This document shows, piece after piece, positions 7,995 through 15,673 of a stretch of DNA of 15,919 nt (its first letter is position 1; every line of letters starts with the position of its first letter). The position numbers were made by a program, and so were the translations under genes. Location: positions 1-15,919 of the forward strand of contig CAZEJK010000118.1 in the NCBI GenBank assembly GCA_964512045.1. The letters are read 5' to 3'. Under the pieces are notes generated by a model. The model saw only the letters and a program-made list of their open reading frames with translations, searched no databases and had not been told where the DNA came from. Origin of the DNA: CAZEJK01 sp964512045. GTDB taxonomy: Bacteria; Acidobacteriota; Thermoanaerobaculia; Thermoanaerobaculales; Sulfomarinibacteraceae.

Positions 7995-9131
7995 TCACGC
8001 GTCCGGCGGTCCCAACCCTTCGGTCGTCACTCCGCGCACGGTGTAGCTGGGATCCGTGGTGAAGTTGAGGAAGATCACGATGAACGCCACCGCGGCGGCG
8101 CACATCAGCTCCTTGTCCTCATACAACGACTGCAGCTTGGCAGCACGCTCTGCCGGTGTCGGAGCGTCAAACCGTTCCAAGAACAACCCGTCCAGGCGGC
8201 TGTTCCCCGTCACGCGGGTCACCTGCTCGATGCCACCGGCGTGACAGTACTCCATCGTCTCCATGAGCAGCGCCCGCTGCGCCTGAGGATCCTGGTAGTG
8301 GTAGGAGAACACGTGCAGCAGAATCCGCTCCGCCTCCCGCATCCCGGCCACGGCAATCGCATCGAACAGGAACCGTGCCGTGGAGTCCTGCTCGGCGACC
8401 GGCGCCAGCCGCGCCAGAGACAGCGCCACCACGTTCTTGAACAGCTCATAGAGCCGTCGTGCCCCGTGCAGCGGTGGCGTCGGCGGATGCGGCATCCCGG
8501 TCGCAAACTCCGGACGCCGCGACGAGAAGAGAAGCTGGAAGAGATCGACGAACACGTCGGTGTCCTCCAGTGGGTCCCGGAAGTCGATCCGCATGTCGAG
8601 GGTGTTGTCGAGCCGATCCGCCAGCTTGACGCGCACCAGCTCTGGGGTCCTCTCGGCACGTTGCAGCAGACGGCCGATGTACCGGTAGTAGGTGTCGCCG
8701 GGCTGCCGAGTGAGGGTATCGATCCGCTCCATCAAGAACCACTCGCTCTTCGGGTCGACGCGCTTGATCAGGCTCTGAAAACGATCCTCGAGGGGCCGCT
8801 GATCGGACGGCAGGTCCTCGAGCTTGTCGTGCAAGAGCTCGGCGAGAAGATCGAGAAAGGTCACCGGTCCGGCAGCGCGCGCCAGCAGCGCCGTGGCCCG
8901 CAGTGGATGCAGCACAGCCAGCGGTCCCGTCTTCCGGCTCTTCTCGCCGTAGGCCTCCACCAGGTAATCAACCACATCGGCGAGAAGAGCCCGCTCCTCC
9001 GCGGTCACAGCTCGATCCCCGAGCACCGTCGTCAGGATGCTCTCCCGCCCCAGCTCGGTGGACGACGCGCTGAGCTGGTAGTTCAGCGCTGCGGAGAGGC
9101 GGAAGAACTCGGTCAGATCGTACAGCGCCAC
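7995..9131 (-). CDS. HD-domain phosphohydrolase, RelA/SpoT hydrolase-like
   Basis: About 378 residues. The N-terminal half resembles the (p)ppGpp-hydrolase domain of RelA/SpoT proteins: LHPLRATALL (74-83, His75), LLHDKLED (99-106, His101-Asp102 and Glu105-Asp106), and KLADRLDNTLDMR (169-181, Asp172 and Asn176). These positions correspond to the metal-binding and catalytic residues of the Rel hydrolase site. No synthetase domain is present. The C-terminal half (about 190-378) is helical-looking and I do not recognise it. GTG at 9131 was chosen because AGGAGG lies four bases before it; a TTG at 9173 would add 14 residues across a leader hairpin and has no ribosome site. It precedes guaA on the same strand by 63 bp. 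Alarmone hydrolysis is plausible from the residues and neighbour; another nucleotide substrate is possible. Confidence 0.72.
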   Translation of the reverse strand: MALYDLTEFFRLSAALNYQLSASSTELGRESILTTVLGDRAVTAEERALLADVVDYLVEAYGEKSRKTGPLAVLHPLRATALLARAAGPVTFLDLLAELLHDKLEDLPSDQRPLEDRFQSLIKRVDPKSEWFLMERIDTLTRQPGDTYYRYIGRLLQRAERTPELVRVKLADRLDNTLDMRIDFRDPLEDTDVFVDLFQLLFSSRRPEFATGMPHPPTPPLHGARRLYELFKNVVALSLARLAPVAEQDSTARFLFDAIAVAGMREAERILLHVFSYHYQDPQAQRALLMETMEYCHAGGIEQVTRVTGNSRLDGLFLERFDAPTPAERAAKLQSLYEDKELMCAAAVAFIVIFLNFTTDPSYTVRGVTTEGLGPPDA

Positions 9132-9145
9132 AGAGCCTCCTGAGT

Positions 9146-9163
9146 CGGGGGAGTGACCCCCCG
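9146..9163 (-). promoter_or_regulatory. Leader hairpin before the HD-hydrolase gene
   Basis: CGGGGG and CCCCCG form a perfect 6-bp stem around a 6-base loop, ending about 4 bases before the AGGAGG ribosome site (9136-9141). In RNA this very stable stem would sit against the ribosome-binding site and could influence translation. No known riboswitch was recognised. Confidence 0.4.
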
Positions 9164-9290
9164 CTTCGTGCAACGCGCGGGACCACCTCTCACCATCCTA
9201 CCCCGGACTGTGCCGACCACAACTGTCAGCTTCTCACACGGCCGCGGGCCGCAACCCAAGTGATGCTGCGGTGGTGCCGATCCCGCAGCC

Positions 9291-9462
9291 GCGCAGCTGT
9301 ACGGCGCTCGACGTTGGCGGTTCGCTCCTCCACCCAATCTCACTCGCAGGAGCAACGACGCCACAGCCCGGCTCCGGTCCCGGCCCTGGACCCGGTCCCG
9401 AGCCCGGCGGCCGGAACCCGGCGGATGCTTCGAATTTTCGAAGATACGGCTCCGTGAGCCGC
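9291..9462 (-). repeat. Intergenic repeat, copy B
   Basis: Second copy of the element at 5047-5245. It keeps the identical 43-bp block at 9338-9380 and the 38-bp double-hairpin block at 9425-9462, with a shorter and diverged C/G-rich middle. The hairpins are at 9428-9443 and 9447-9461. The only difference from copy A in the 38-bp block is a C-to-T change in the 4-base loop of the CTTCGA/TCGAAG hairpin. It starts about 29 bases after the stop of the minus-strand glycosyltransferase gene, so both copies follow the 3' end of a gene in the same orientation. Confidence 0.75.
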
Positions 9463-9491
9463 CAACGTGCCGGTACCTGGCATGCGTCACT

Positions 9492-11270
9492 TCAATGGAG
9501 TGGTGCGGACACAGGACGGAACAGCACCGACTCGTTCCAACGGCCGCGACCGAGCTCGACGCCGCGAACGACCGCAACCTCCGCCACCCCCATCGGCTCG
9601 TCGCCACCTCGGAGCGGACGCAGATCTGCGGTACGCGCCACGCCAAGGAACCGCTCGCCGGTAGCGACCCGCTGCCTGAGGCACGCCTCCGACCGGCACA
9701 CCTCGGTGTCGACGGGCAGCTGGAACAGCAGCTCGTCGTCCCGAATCTCATAGACAACGATCGGCTCATCGGCCACGCGCAGACTCAGCGCAGCCTCGGC
9801 GACCCGGACCGGCAGCAGGTACGGGCTCAGAAGCGGAAGAAACCAGGCGAGCACGGCCAGCAGAAAGGCCGCGCTCCCGCCCACCGTCCACGGCAACGCC
9901 GAGCGCACCCCGTGCCGGACCCAGCTCCACCACGCACCCGCAGTCGCCACCAACAGCAGTCCGGCGACGACGATCGCCGGCACGAGAAGCTCCGGCAGAT
10001 CGAGGTGCACCACGACCACCACCGGCACCGCCGCCAGCACCACCGACCCGAGGATGAACACGCCCAGGGCCCACCATCGCCGAGACGGATCACGCTCGCC
10101 ACTGGCCCACCATGCCGCCACCAGCAACGCCGCCGCGGGGTACGACGGCATCCAGTAGTGGACCAGCTTGGTACCGAGCAGCTCGAGCACCACCAGGGGC
10201 GCCAGCCACCAGGCCAGCAGCAGCTGTCCGTCTGCAGATCGGACCAGGCTCCGCCAACGCTCGGTCACGGCCACCAGGACGAACCCCGCGAGCGGAAACG
10301 CGACCGCCACCGCCGTCACCGGATAGAACCCCGGGAAGCCGCCATGGCTCTCCAGCGCCGTCAGCGATCGGGCCACGACATGACGCCCCACCGCTTCGGC
10401 GAAGAAGGCGCCGTCGGTCGCTCGCCACGCTGCAACGACCCACGGGAGCACCACGAGCGCGCACACGGGCACTCCCCACCACCAGCCTGTGGATGTCGCC
10501 AGTCGGCGAAGGTCCGGCCGGCGCTGGAGCTCCAACAACGCCCAGATCGCTGGCACCGCCAGCACCCACGGCCCCAGCCACACGCCGCTGAGCAGCGCCC
10601 CGGCCACCGCCACGAGCTGCCACCGCGGCCACGACCGGCCGAGCGCCCACAGACCGACGCCGGTGGCCAGAAGCACCATCAGCGCCACCGGCCCCTTGGC
10701 CAACACCGCCAGGGCAAGCCCCACCCAGAGGACGACCCGTGCCCATGGGCTCTCGCTTCCTCGCCACAGGCTCGCCAGCGCCAGGCCAGCGGCCACCGTC
10801 GGCAGCAGCATGACCTGGTCCGCCGTACACCCCCGAGCCTGCAGGTGGAAGGTCGGAGTGACAGCCACCAGAGCAGCTGTCACGAGACCGGCACCGGGGC
10901 CCCACCTGCGCCGCGCCCACCACGCGAGGATGGCCACGGTCAGAGCGGCCGCCAGGTTGGAGGGCAGCCGCGCCGCACCGGGCGACACTCCGAAGAGCTC
11001 GTAGCTGGCGATCACCGTCCAGTAGATGAGGATCGGCTTGTCGTACCGGTCGCGGTCCCCGAAGGTCGGCACCACCAGCTCACCTGCGTGCGCCATCTCG
11101 CGCGACGCCTGGGCGAAGCGGCCCTCGTCCCGTCCGAGTATCGGCACGGCGTCGGACCCGATCCGGAAGAGGCAGAACGCCAGCACCGCCACCGCCGCGA
11201 CCTCGACCCAGGTCGGATGCCGAGCGAGCCAGCGCACCAAGGTCGACCGGTATGCCGTCTCAGTGCTCAT
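9492..11270 (-). CDS. ArnT/GT39-like membrane glycosyltransferase
   Basis: A 592-residue integral membrane protein of the glycosyltransferase 39/83 (PMT/ArnT-like) type, which uses polyprenyl-phosphate sugars as donors on the outer face of the inner membrane. The first transmembrane segment (about 22-38) is followed by the family's first periplasmic loop, with GRDEGRFAQASREM (47-60; Asp48-Glu49 the expected catalytic acidic pair) and RYDKPILIYW (75-84, Lys78). About a dozen hydrophobic segments follow to near 475. A soluble C-terminal domain of about 115 residues ends the protein. The ATG at 11270 overlaps the rmuC stop as ATGA, so it is translated with rmuC. The acceptor (lipid A, protein or other glycolipid) cannot be read from sequence. 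Copy B of the intergenic repeat lies just past its 3' end. Confidence 0.87.
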   Translation of the reverse strand: MSTETAYRSTLVRWLARHPTWVEVAAVAVLAFCLFRIGSDAVPILGRDEGRFAQASREMAHAGELVVPTFGDRDRYDKPILIYWTVIASYELFGVSPGAARLPSNLAAALTVAILAWWARRRWGPGAGLVTAALVAVTPTFHLQARGCTADQVMLLPTVAAGLALASLWRGSESPWARVVLWVGLALAVLAKGPVALMVLLATGVGLWALGRSWPRWQLVAVAGALLSGVWLGPWVLAVPAIWALLELQRRPDLRRLATSTGWWWGVPVCALVVLPWVVAAWRATDGAFFAEAVGRHVVARSLTALESHGGFPGFYPVTAVAVAFPLAGFVLVAVTERWRSLVRSADGQLLLAWWLAPLVVLELLGTKLVHYWMPSYPAAALLVAAWWASGERDPSRRWWALGVFILGSVVLAAVPVVVVVHLDLPELLVPAIVVAGLLLVATAGAWWSWVRHGVRSALPWTVGGSAAFLLAVLAWFLPLLSPYLLPVRVAEAALSLRVADEPIVVYEIRDDELLFQLPVDTEVCRSEACLRQRVATGERFLGVARTADLRPLRGGDEPMGVAEVAVVRGVELGRGRWNESVLFRPVSAPLH

Positions 11271-12457
11271 GACTCGGTTGGAGTCTCGTCGTCCGACCCC
11301 GATCGCGATCCGGGTCTCGAGGTCTCCACCAGGCCATCGAGGTACGAGCGCAGGCCCGCCGCGTGGCGCTGCGCCGTCTGCAGCCGGCCGCTCGCATTGG
11401 CGAGGTGGCGGGACACGACCCCGAGCTCTTCCACGAGCTCGCCGAGGTCGCCGTCCAGCGCGCCGAGGCGGCCCACCAGCTCCTGCGCCCGCTGCTCCAC
11501 CTCCATCCCTCGCAGCCCGAGCAGCACCGTGCTCAGGTACGCCGTGAGCAGCGCCGGTGACACCAGCACCACCCGTCGCTCGAGGGCATACGCCAGCAGG
11601 CCGGTGACACCTCCGGCAACGAGCTCGTGGTAAACACCCTCGGCTGGCACGTACAGGAAGGCGAAGTCCAGGGTACCCTCATCCGGACGCACGTAGCGCG
11701 AGGCGATCTCGTCGACGCGCGCCCGGGCGGCGCGATCCAGCTGCCGCCTGGCCTCGGCCTCGGCGCGCTCGTCGGTGGCAGCAGCGAGGCGCTCGAACGC
11801 CTCGAGCGGGAACTTGGCGTCGATCGGAACGACCCGTCCCCGCAGGCGGACCACGGCATCCACCGTCCGGCCATCGGCGAACCGGTACTGGGCGCTCCAC
11901 GCCGAAGGCGGCAGCCCCGAGGCGAGGATCTCCTCCAGACCGCGCTCGCCGAGCACACCGCGGAGCTTCGGAACCGCGAGTATCCGCTGTAAGCGGTCGA
12001 TGTCGGTGGCGAGGTCGGTCATTCGCGTCGCCATCTGACGGACCTCACCCAGCTGGCCCCGCAGCTCCGCGAACGTCTTGCCGGACTCCTGGAGGCCCGA
12101 GTCGAGCGTGCTGCGGGACTCTGCCAGCTGCCGCTCCACCGTCTGCGCAAGGCTCCGGACCTGCTCGTCCACCAGACGCCGCGTCGACTCCAGCTCGGTG
12201 CGGCTCTGCTCACCCAGCCGCGCGTTGCCCTCGCCGAGCGATCTCTCGAGGTCTCCCACCTGGCGGTGGAAGCGCTCGAGCACCCCTGTGAGCTGCTCCG
12301 TCAGCCACCGCAGTGTATCGTTTTGCTCCGTTCGCTGCGCAGCCGCCGCAGCCGCCACCTCGCGCCGTACCTGCACGAGCTGACGCACCACCACCATCGC
12401 CACGCCCACCACGATGAGCGCGGCGATCCCGACCGTCCAGACAATCGGCTCGGACAC
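11267..12457 (-). CDS. rmuC: DNA recombination protein RmuC
   Basis: A 396-residue protein of the RmuC family, which limits rearrangements at inverted repeats and has a nuclease-like fold. An N-terminal membrane anchor (about 5-25) is followed by a long coiled coil (about 28-130) rich in Glu, Arg and Leu. The RmuC domain then spans about 145-345, with LGERGLEEIL, TVDAVVRL, VPIDAKFPLEAF and FLYVPAEGVYHEL. The start is GTG at 12457, four bases after the surE stop and preceded by GAGG. The stop overlaps the start of the glycosyltransferase gene by four bases. The compact surE-rmuC-glycosyltransferase order suggests one transcript, though no shared function is evident. Confidence 0.94.
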   Translation of the reverse strand: MSEPIVWTVGIAALIVVGVAMVVVRQLVQVRREVAAAAAAQRTEQNDTLRWLTEQLTGVLERFHRQVGDLERSLGEGNARLGEQSRTELESTRRLVDEQVRSLAQTVERQLAESRSTLDSGLQESGKTFAELRGQLGEVRQMATRMTDLATDIDRLQRILAVPKLRGVLGERGLEEILASGLPPSAWSAQYRFADGRTVDAVVRLRGRVVPIDAKFPLEAFERLAAATDERAEAEARRQLDRAARARVDEIASRYVRPDEGTLDFAFLYVPAEGVYHELVAGGVTGLLAYALERRVVLVSPALLTAYLSTVLLGLRGMEVEQRAQELVGRLGALDGDLGELVEELGVVSRHLANASGRLQTAQRHAAGLRSYLDGLVETSRPGSRSGSDDETPTES

Positions 12458-12461
12458 CGCC

Positions 12462-13343
12462 TCAGGGCGCCGCGAGCTCCGGCGACGCCAGTCCCGAAAC
12501 CCACGGTAAGGCCGGGAACGAGTCGAACGAGGTCTGATCGAGCTGGAGCGGCGCGATCACCACCCAGCCGTCATCGAGCAGGCGCGTATCGGTGAAGGGC
12601 TGCGCCTCGGCAGCGGGCAACCAACGAGGCCGGTAGAGCGCGACCCCGTCATCGGAGACGTCTTCGTCTGCCGTCACGTGCTCGAACCACACTGTCGATG
12701 ACACGACGCTCATGCGAGCGATGCGGTACCCCTGCGCCGCCGCCGGCTCCATCGGAACGTTCACGTTCAGGAGGACTCCGTCGGGAAGCCCGTTCTCCCG
12801 GACTGCATCGACCACCGCCTTCGACCATGACGCGGCGCTGGCAAAGTCCGGCACGAACTCTGGATCCTCCCAGTCCATCTCGAGCGAGAACGCCACTGCG
12901 GGCACACCGCTCATCACGGCCTCGCGGGCACCCCCGACGGTGCCCGAGTACCACGCCAGGCGGCCGTCGTTCTCGCCGCGGTTGATGCCCGAGAGCACCA
13001 TCTGCGGCGGATCGTCGGCGAGCAGCGTGGTCAAGGCCAGGCGCACCGTGGTGGCGGGCGTTGCCGCCACCGACCAGGTGGGGCAGCCATGAATCGGCCG
13101 CTGGGCGCGGACCTCGATCGTCCCGCGCGTATGCACGCTGTGACCCTTGCCACTCTGCTGCGTCGCTGGGGCGATCACGGTCACCCGGTAGCTGGGATCC
13201 ATCGCCATCACGTGCACCAGAGCTGCAATCCCGTCCGCATCCCAACCGTCGTCGTTCACGACCAGCACGTGCGTCGGCTCAGCTGCAACTGACACCGATC
13301 CCGCCAGCACCACCGCCACCAGCACACCAACGACTCGTCGCAT
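12462..13343 (-). CDS. surE: SurE-family 5'/3'-nucleotidase with N-terminal signal peptide
   Basis: A 293-residue SurE-family phosphatase that removes phosphate from nucleoside monophosphates. The metal-site NDDG motif is at 30-33 (Asp31, Asp32), followed by QQSGKG (62-67, Ser64), SGINRGEN (118-125, Asn121) and YSGTVGGAREAV, all expected in SurE. Unlike the usual cytoplasmic enzyme, the protein begins with two Arg, a hydrophobic core (about 4-19) and an Ala-rich likely cleavage site near residues 20-21. Export to the periplasm is therefore predicted. ATG at 13343 was chosen because GGGAGG precedes it by five bases; the upstream ATG at 13367 has no ribosome site and would place charged residues before the signal. 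It lies 87 bp after the aminotransferase gene and four bases before rmuC. Confidence 0.92.
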   Translation of the reverse strand: MRRVVGVLVAVVLAGSVSVAAEPTHVLVVNDDGWDADGIAALVHVMAMDPSYRVTVIAPATQQSGKGHSVHTRGTIEVRAQRPIHGCPTWSVAATPATTVRLALTTLLADDPPQMVLSGINRGENDGRLAWYSGTVGGAREAVMSGVPAVAFSLEMDWEDPEFVPDFASAASWSKAVVDAVRENGLPDGVLLNVNVPMEPAAAQGYRIARMSVVSSTVWFEHVTADEDVSDDGVALYRPRWLPAAEAQPFTDTRLLDDGWVVIAPLQLDQTSFDSFPALPWVSGLASPELAAP

Positions 13344-13430
13344 CGCAACCTCCCTGAGTCCGGGCACATTCTAGCGCGGCGTCTCGGCGTCCGGGGTGGA
13401 GACCGAGGCGTGTGCCAGTGTTGGGCGAGA

Positions 13431-14864
13431 TCAGCGTGCCGGCGGCGGCGTCATGCCGAAGCTCAGGCGCACGTACCGTTTGGACTCCTCGAAGAACTCG
13501 GTGTAGCGAGGCTGGTCGGCGTTGAGCATCAGCTTGTGACGGATCAGGTTCGGGTTCGAGCAGAACCCCGATAGCGGAACACCGCCGATCCCGGTCTCCA
13601 GGTAAAACTCCACTGTCGGTGACACGCCGCGCTCCTCTGCGAGAGCTAAACAGCGGTCCGACAGGCGCGGCACGGCGTACATGGAGCCCTCCCAGTCGAA
13701 CGTCTCCGGCTCTGGGATCAATGGTTGGGAGGTGTCCAAGAGCTCACGATAGCTGTCGAAGGCCTGGGCCAGCAGAAGGCGACGGCGGCGCTGCAGATGA
13801 CGGCCGATGCGGATCGGCAGCTGCCGCCGAACCTCCATCAGATCCTCGTCACCAGTCAGGTACGGCGCGAGCATCGCCAGCACCGTGGCTTGCATCATGT
13901 TCGACGGCCCCGCCATCACGTTCTGCGCGTAACGGGTCACTCCGGCCATCAGCTCCGTTCCCCTGGTCATGAGCACGCCGGAGCGCAGCCCGGTCACTCC
14001 GTGCGTCTTGGATAGGGAGTCGATGAACACCACGCTGTCAGCGAACCGGGCATCGGTGCTGTACCACTGGAGCAGGTCGCGGCCATGTGGATGGAGGCGT
14101 ACGTACACCGAGTCGAGGATCACGCCAGCGTGCGGCCACCGGTCCAGGACCCCCGCAATGAAGGCTGACAGGCGCTCTGGCGGCTGCGTCCGGCCGGTCG
14201 GGTTGGAGATCGGCATGACGTAGACACCGTCGATGTCGACATCGTCCGGCACCGACTCCAGGTCGCGCACGTCCACGTCCATGGTCGGGTCGCCCGGCGG
14301 GAGCATCCACGCCTGCATTCCCTGCAATGCAATCTGATCCAGCGGGCATGAGAACGCTGGGAGCACCACCAGCAGGGTCGCGGGCTGATCGGTGCCGACT
14401 CGGGTTCGACGTCGCTCTGCAACCCCCAGCAGAGCGGCCTGAAGCGCCTGGTTGCCGCCGTGGAACACCGCAATCTGATGCGGCTGTCCAGGCTCGTTGA
14501 CGAACTCAACGCCGAGGTTTCGCTGCCACATCCGGCTCCACGCCGAGATCAGTGCCGGCGCACCGATCGAGTCCAGGTTGTAGCCCATCGGGTGGACACC
14601 GAGCTGGCGGAGCCATCCGGAGGAATGCTCGAAGGCAGAGCAGACCAGATCCTCCCAGTCGCAACGCAGCCTCGGATCCTCGGGATCATCGGCAGGCACC
14701 GTACGCCAGTCCATATCACCGATGGCAGTCGCCTTGTCCGCGTAACCCAAGGCTTGCATCCGGCTTACAGTCCGGCTCATCAGCCGAATCGGGGCACTGG
14801 AAAACGTGCTCTCGTAGCTGTGAAAGACCTCGAGCCGAACGTCCTTCGCGTCTCGATCTGGCAT
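13431..14864 (-). CDS. PLP-dependent aminotransferase, class I/II fold
   Basis: A 477-residue fold-type I PLP enzyme of the aminotransferase class I/II group, substrate unknown. Visible landmarks are PISNPTGR (218-225, Asn221), ILDSVYVRL (249-257, Asp251 and Tyr254), the Schiff-base Lys286 in SLSKTHGVTGLRSG with Arg294, and VRLSFG (465-470) with Arg466 as the likely carboxylate clamp. It is longer than the usual 390-420 residues, with an added N-terminal region of about 100 residues before the large domain. The ATG at 14864 has GGAGGA upstream; a longer frame to 14942 lacks a ribosome site and is Arg/Trp-rich without similarity. It is read toward surE with an 87-bp gap, and divergently from the TetR gene. 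It may be an amino-acid aminotransferase or a lyase of the same fold; sequence alone does not decide. Confidence 0.85.
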   Translation of the reverse strand: MPDRDAKDVRLEVFHSYESTFSSAPIRLMSRTVSRMQALGYADKATAIGDMDWRTVPADDPEDPRLRCDWEDLVCSAFEHSSGWLRQLGVHPMGYNLDSIGAPALISAWSRMWQRNLGVEFVNEPGQPHQIAVFHGGNQALQAALLGVAERRRTRVGTDQPATLLVVLPAFSCPLDQIALQGMQAWMLPPGDPTMDVDVRDLESVPDDVDIDGVYVMPISNPTGRTQPPERLSAFIAGVLDRWPHAGVILDSVYVRLHPHGRDLLQWYSTDARFADSVVFIDSLSKTHGVTGLRSGVLMTRGTELMAGVTRYAQNVMAGPSNMMQATVLAMLAPYLTGDEDLMEVRRQLPIRIGRHLQRRRRLLLAQAFDSYRELLDTSQPLIPEPETFDWEGSMYAVPRLSDRCLALAEERGVSPTVEFYLETGIGGVPLSGFCSNPNLIRHKLMLNADQPRYTEFFEESKRYVRLSFGMTPPPAR

Positions 14865-14981
14865 CGCTTCCTCCATCCCGCGGTCCCGCAACCGCCACGC
14901 GCGCTCATGGTACCACCACGACAGGACTCCTCGCCCCGACATCCGCCCTGAGGCACCATCCCATGAAAAACGACCACGATC

Positions 14982-15010
14982 TTGACAGCCGAGCCATCAG
15001 GTGGAAAAAT
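14982..15010 (+). promoter_or_regulatory. Promoter of the TetR-family gene
   Basis: TTGACA (14982-14987, perfect -35 consensus) and AAAAAT (15005-15010) with exactly 17 bases between. Transcription should start near 15017, inside the palindromic operator that overlaps the end of the -10 box, about 30 bases ahead of the ATG. Confidence 0.65.
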
Positions 15011-15027
15011 GAATGAGCGTTCATTCA
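15010..15027. promoter_or_regulatory. FadR-type operator, TGAATGA-N4-TCATTCA
   Basis: Perfect 7-bp inverted arms TGAATGA and TCATTCA around GCGT. This matches the arms of the FadR box known in Bacillus subtilis (TGAATGA, spacer, TCATTCA). It overlaps the -10 box and the predicted transcription start of the downstream TetR gene, so binding should repress that gene: self-repression is the simplest reading. It lies about 150 bp before the divergent aminotransferase start and might affect that gene too. Confidence 0.8.
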
Positions 15028-15046
15028 CTTTCCGGGAGGAGGGCTC

Positions 15047-15673
15047 ATGCCCGGAGGCCGGACGGCACGACAGCTCACAACACGAGAGCGCAAACGCCAA
15101 CGGATCCTCCGAGCAGCGATCGAGGTCTTTGCTGAGAAGGGCTACTATGCCGCTCGCATGACCGACGTCGCTGCCCGGGCCCAGGTGGCGGACGGGACGC
15201 TCTACCTCTACTTCGAGGGCAAAGAGCACCTCCTGATCAGCGTGTTCGACGACGTCCTCACGCGGTTCATCGAACGGGTTCAGAAGGAGATCGCCGAGCT
15301 CGACGACCCGTATGAGAAGCTCCGGGTGATGGTGCGACTGCACCTCGAGACCCTCGGCCGGGATCGCTCTCTCGCCCACATCCTACAGATCGAGACCCGC
15401 CAGTCGCGGCGGTTCATGAGCCTGTTCACCCGCGGACACTTCGGCGCCTACCTCGATCTCCTCCAGGAGATCTTGGAGGAAGGACAAGAGCTCGGCCGGT
15501 TCCGGCGCGACATCAATCCGCGCCTCGCGACCCTGGTGGTGTTCGGTGCGATCGACGAGCTGACCACATCCTGGCTCCTGCTCGAGCAGCCGGTGGACCT
15601 GATCCGAAACGTCACACCAGTCCTCCGGCTGATCACCGAGGGTCTCGCGCCGTGTGAGATGCACGACGCGTAA
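15047..15673 (+). CDS. TetR-family transcriptional repressor, FadR-like
   Basis: A 208-residue TetR/AcrR regulator. The N-terminal DNA-binding domain (about 13-60) has the typical RILRAAIEVFAEKGYYAARM helix pattern and the recognition motif VADGTLYLYFEGKEHLL. The C-terminal domain resembles that of FadR/YsiA-type repressors, which usually bind long-chain acyl-CoA and control fatty-acid degradation. Its own promoter carries a TGAATGA/TCATTCA palindrome like the FadR box, supporting both assignment and autoregulation. The ATG at 15047 follows GGGAGGAGGG. No fatty-acid gene is present in the window, so the target genes would lie elsewhere or to the right; ligand identity is inferred. Confidence 0.9.
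   Translation: MPGGRTARQLTTRERKRQRILRAAIEVFAEKGYYAARMTDVAARAQVADGTLYLYFEGKEHLLISVFDDVLTRFIERVQKEIAELDDPYEKLRVMVRLHLETLGRDRSLAHILQIETRQSRRFMSLFTRGHFGAYLDLLQEILEEGQELGRFRRDINPRLATLVVFGAIDELTTSWLLLEQPVDLIRNVTPVLRLITEGLAPCEMHDA

Larger units (their letters stand above)
9132..9491. other. Intergenic region between glycosyltransferase and HD-hydrolase genes
   Basis: 360 bp without a credible gene. It contains the HD-gene leader hairpin on the right side of that gene, a possible weak minus-strand promoter (TTGTGG and TAGGAT separated by 16 bases, within about 9200-9230), and intergenic repeat copy B (9291-9462). The 65-residue plus-strand reading frame that ends in the repeat is Pro/Ser/Arg-rich and is broken in copy A, so it is not called a gene. 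Confidence 0.45.

Noticed and set aside
9260..9457. Plus-strand 65-residue reading frame ending MLRIFEDTAP inside repeat copy B
   Set aside because: The corresponding frame in copy A is broken by length changes, composition is low-complexity Pro/Ser/Arg, and conservation follows the hairpin stems rather than codons.
9495..11633. Plus-strand 712-codon open frame opposite the glycosyltransferase
   Set aside because: Extreme Arg/His/Gln/Pro composition without any recognisable domain; the minus strand carries a clear membrane glycosyltransferase.
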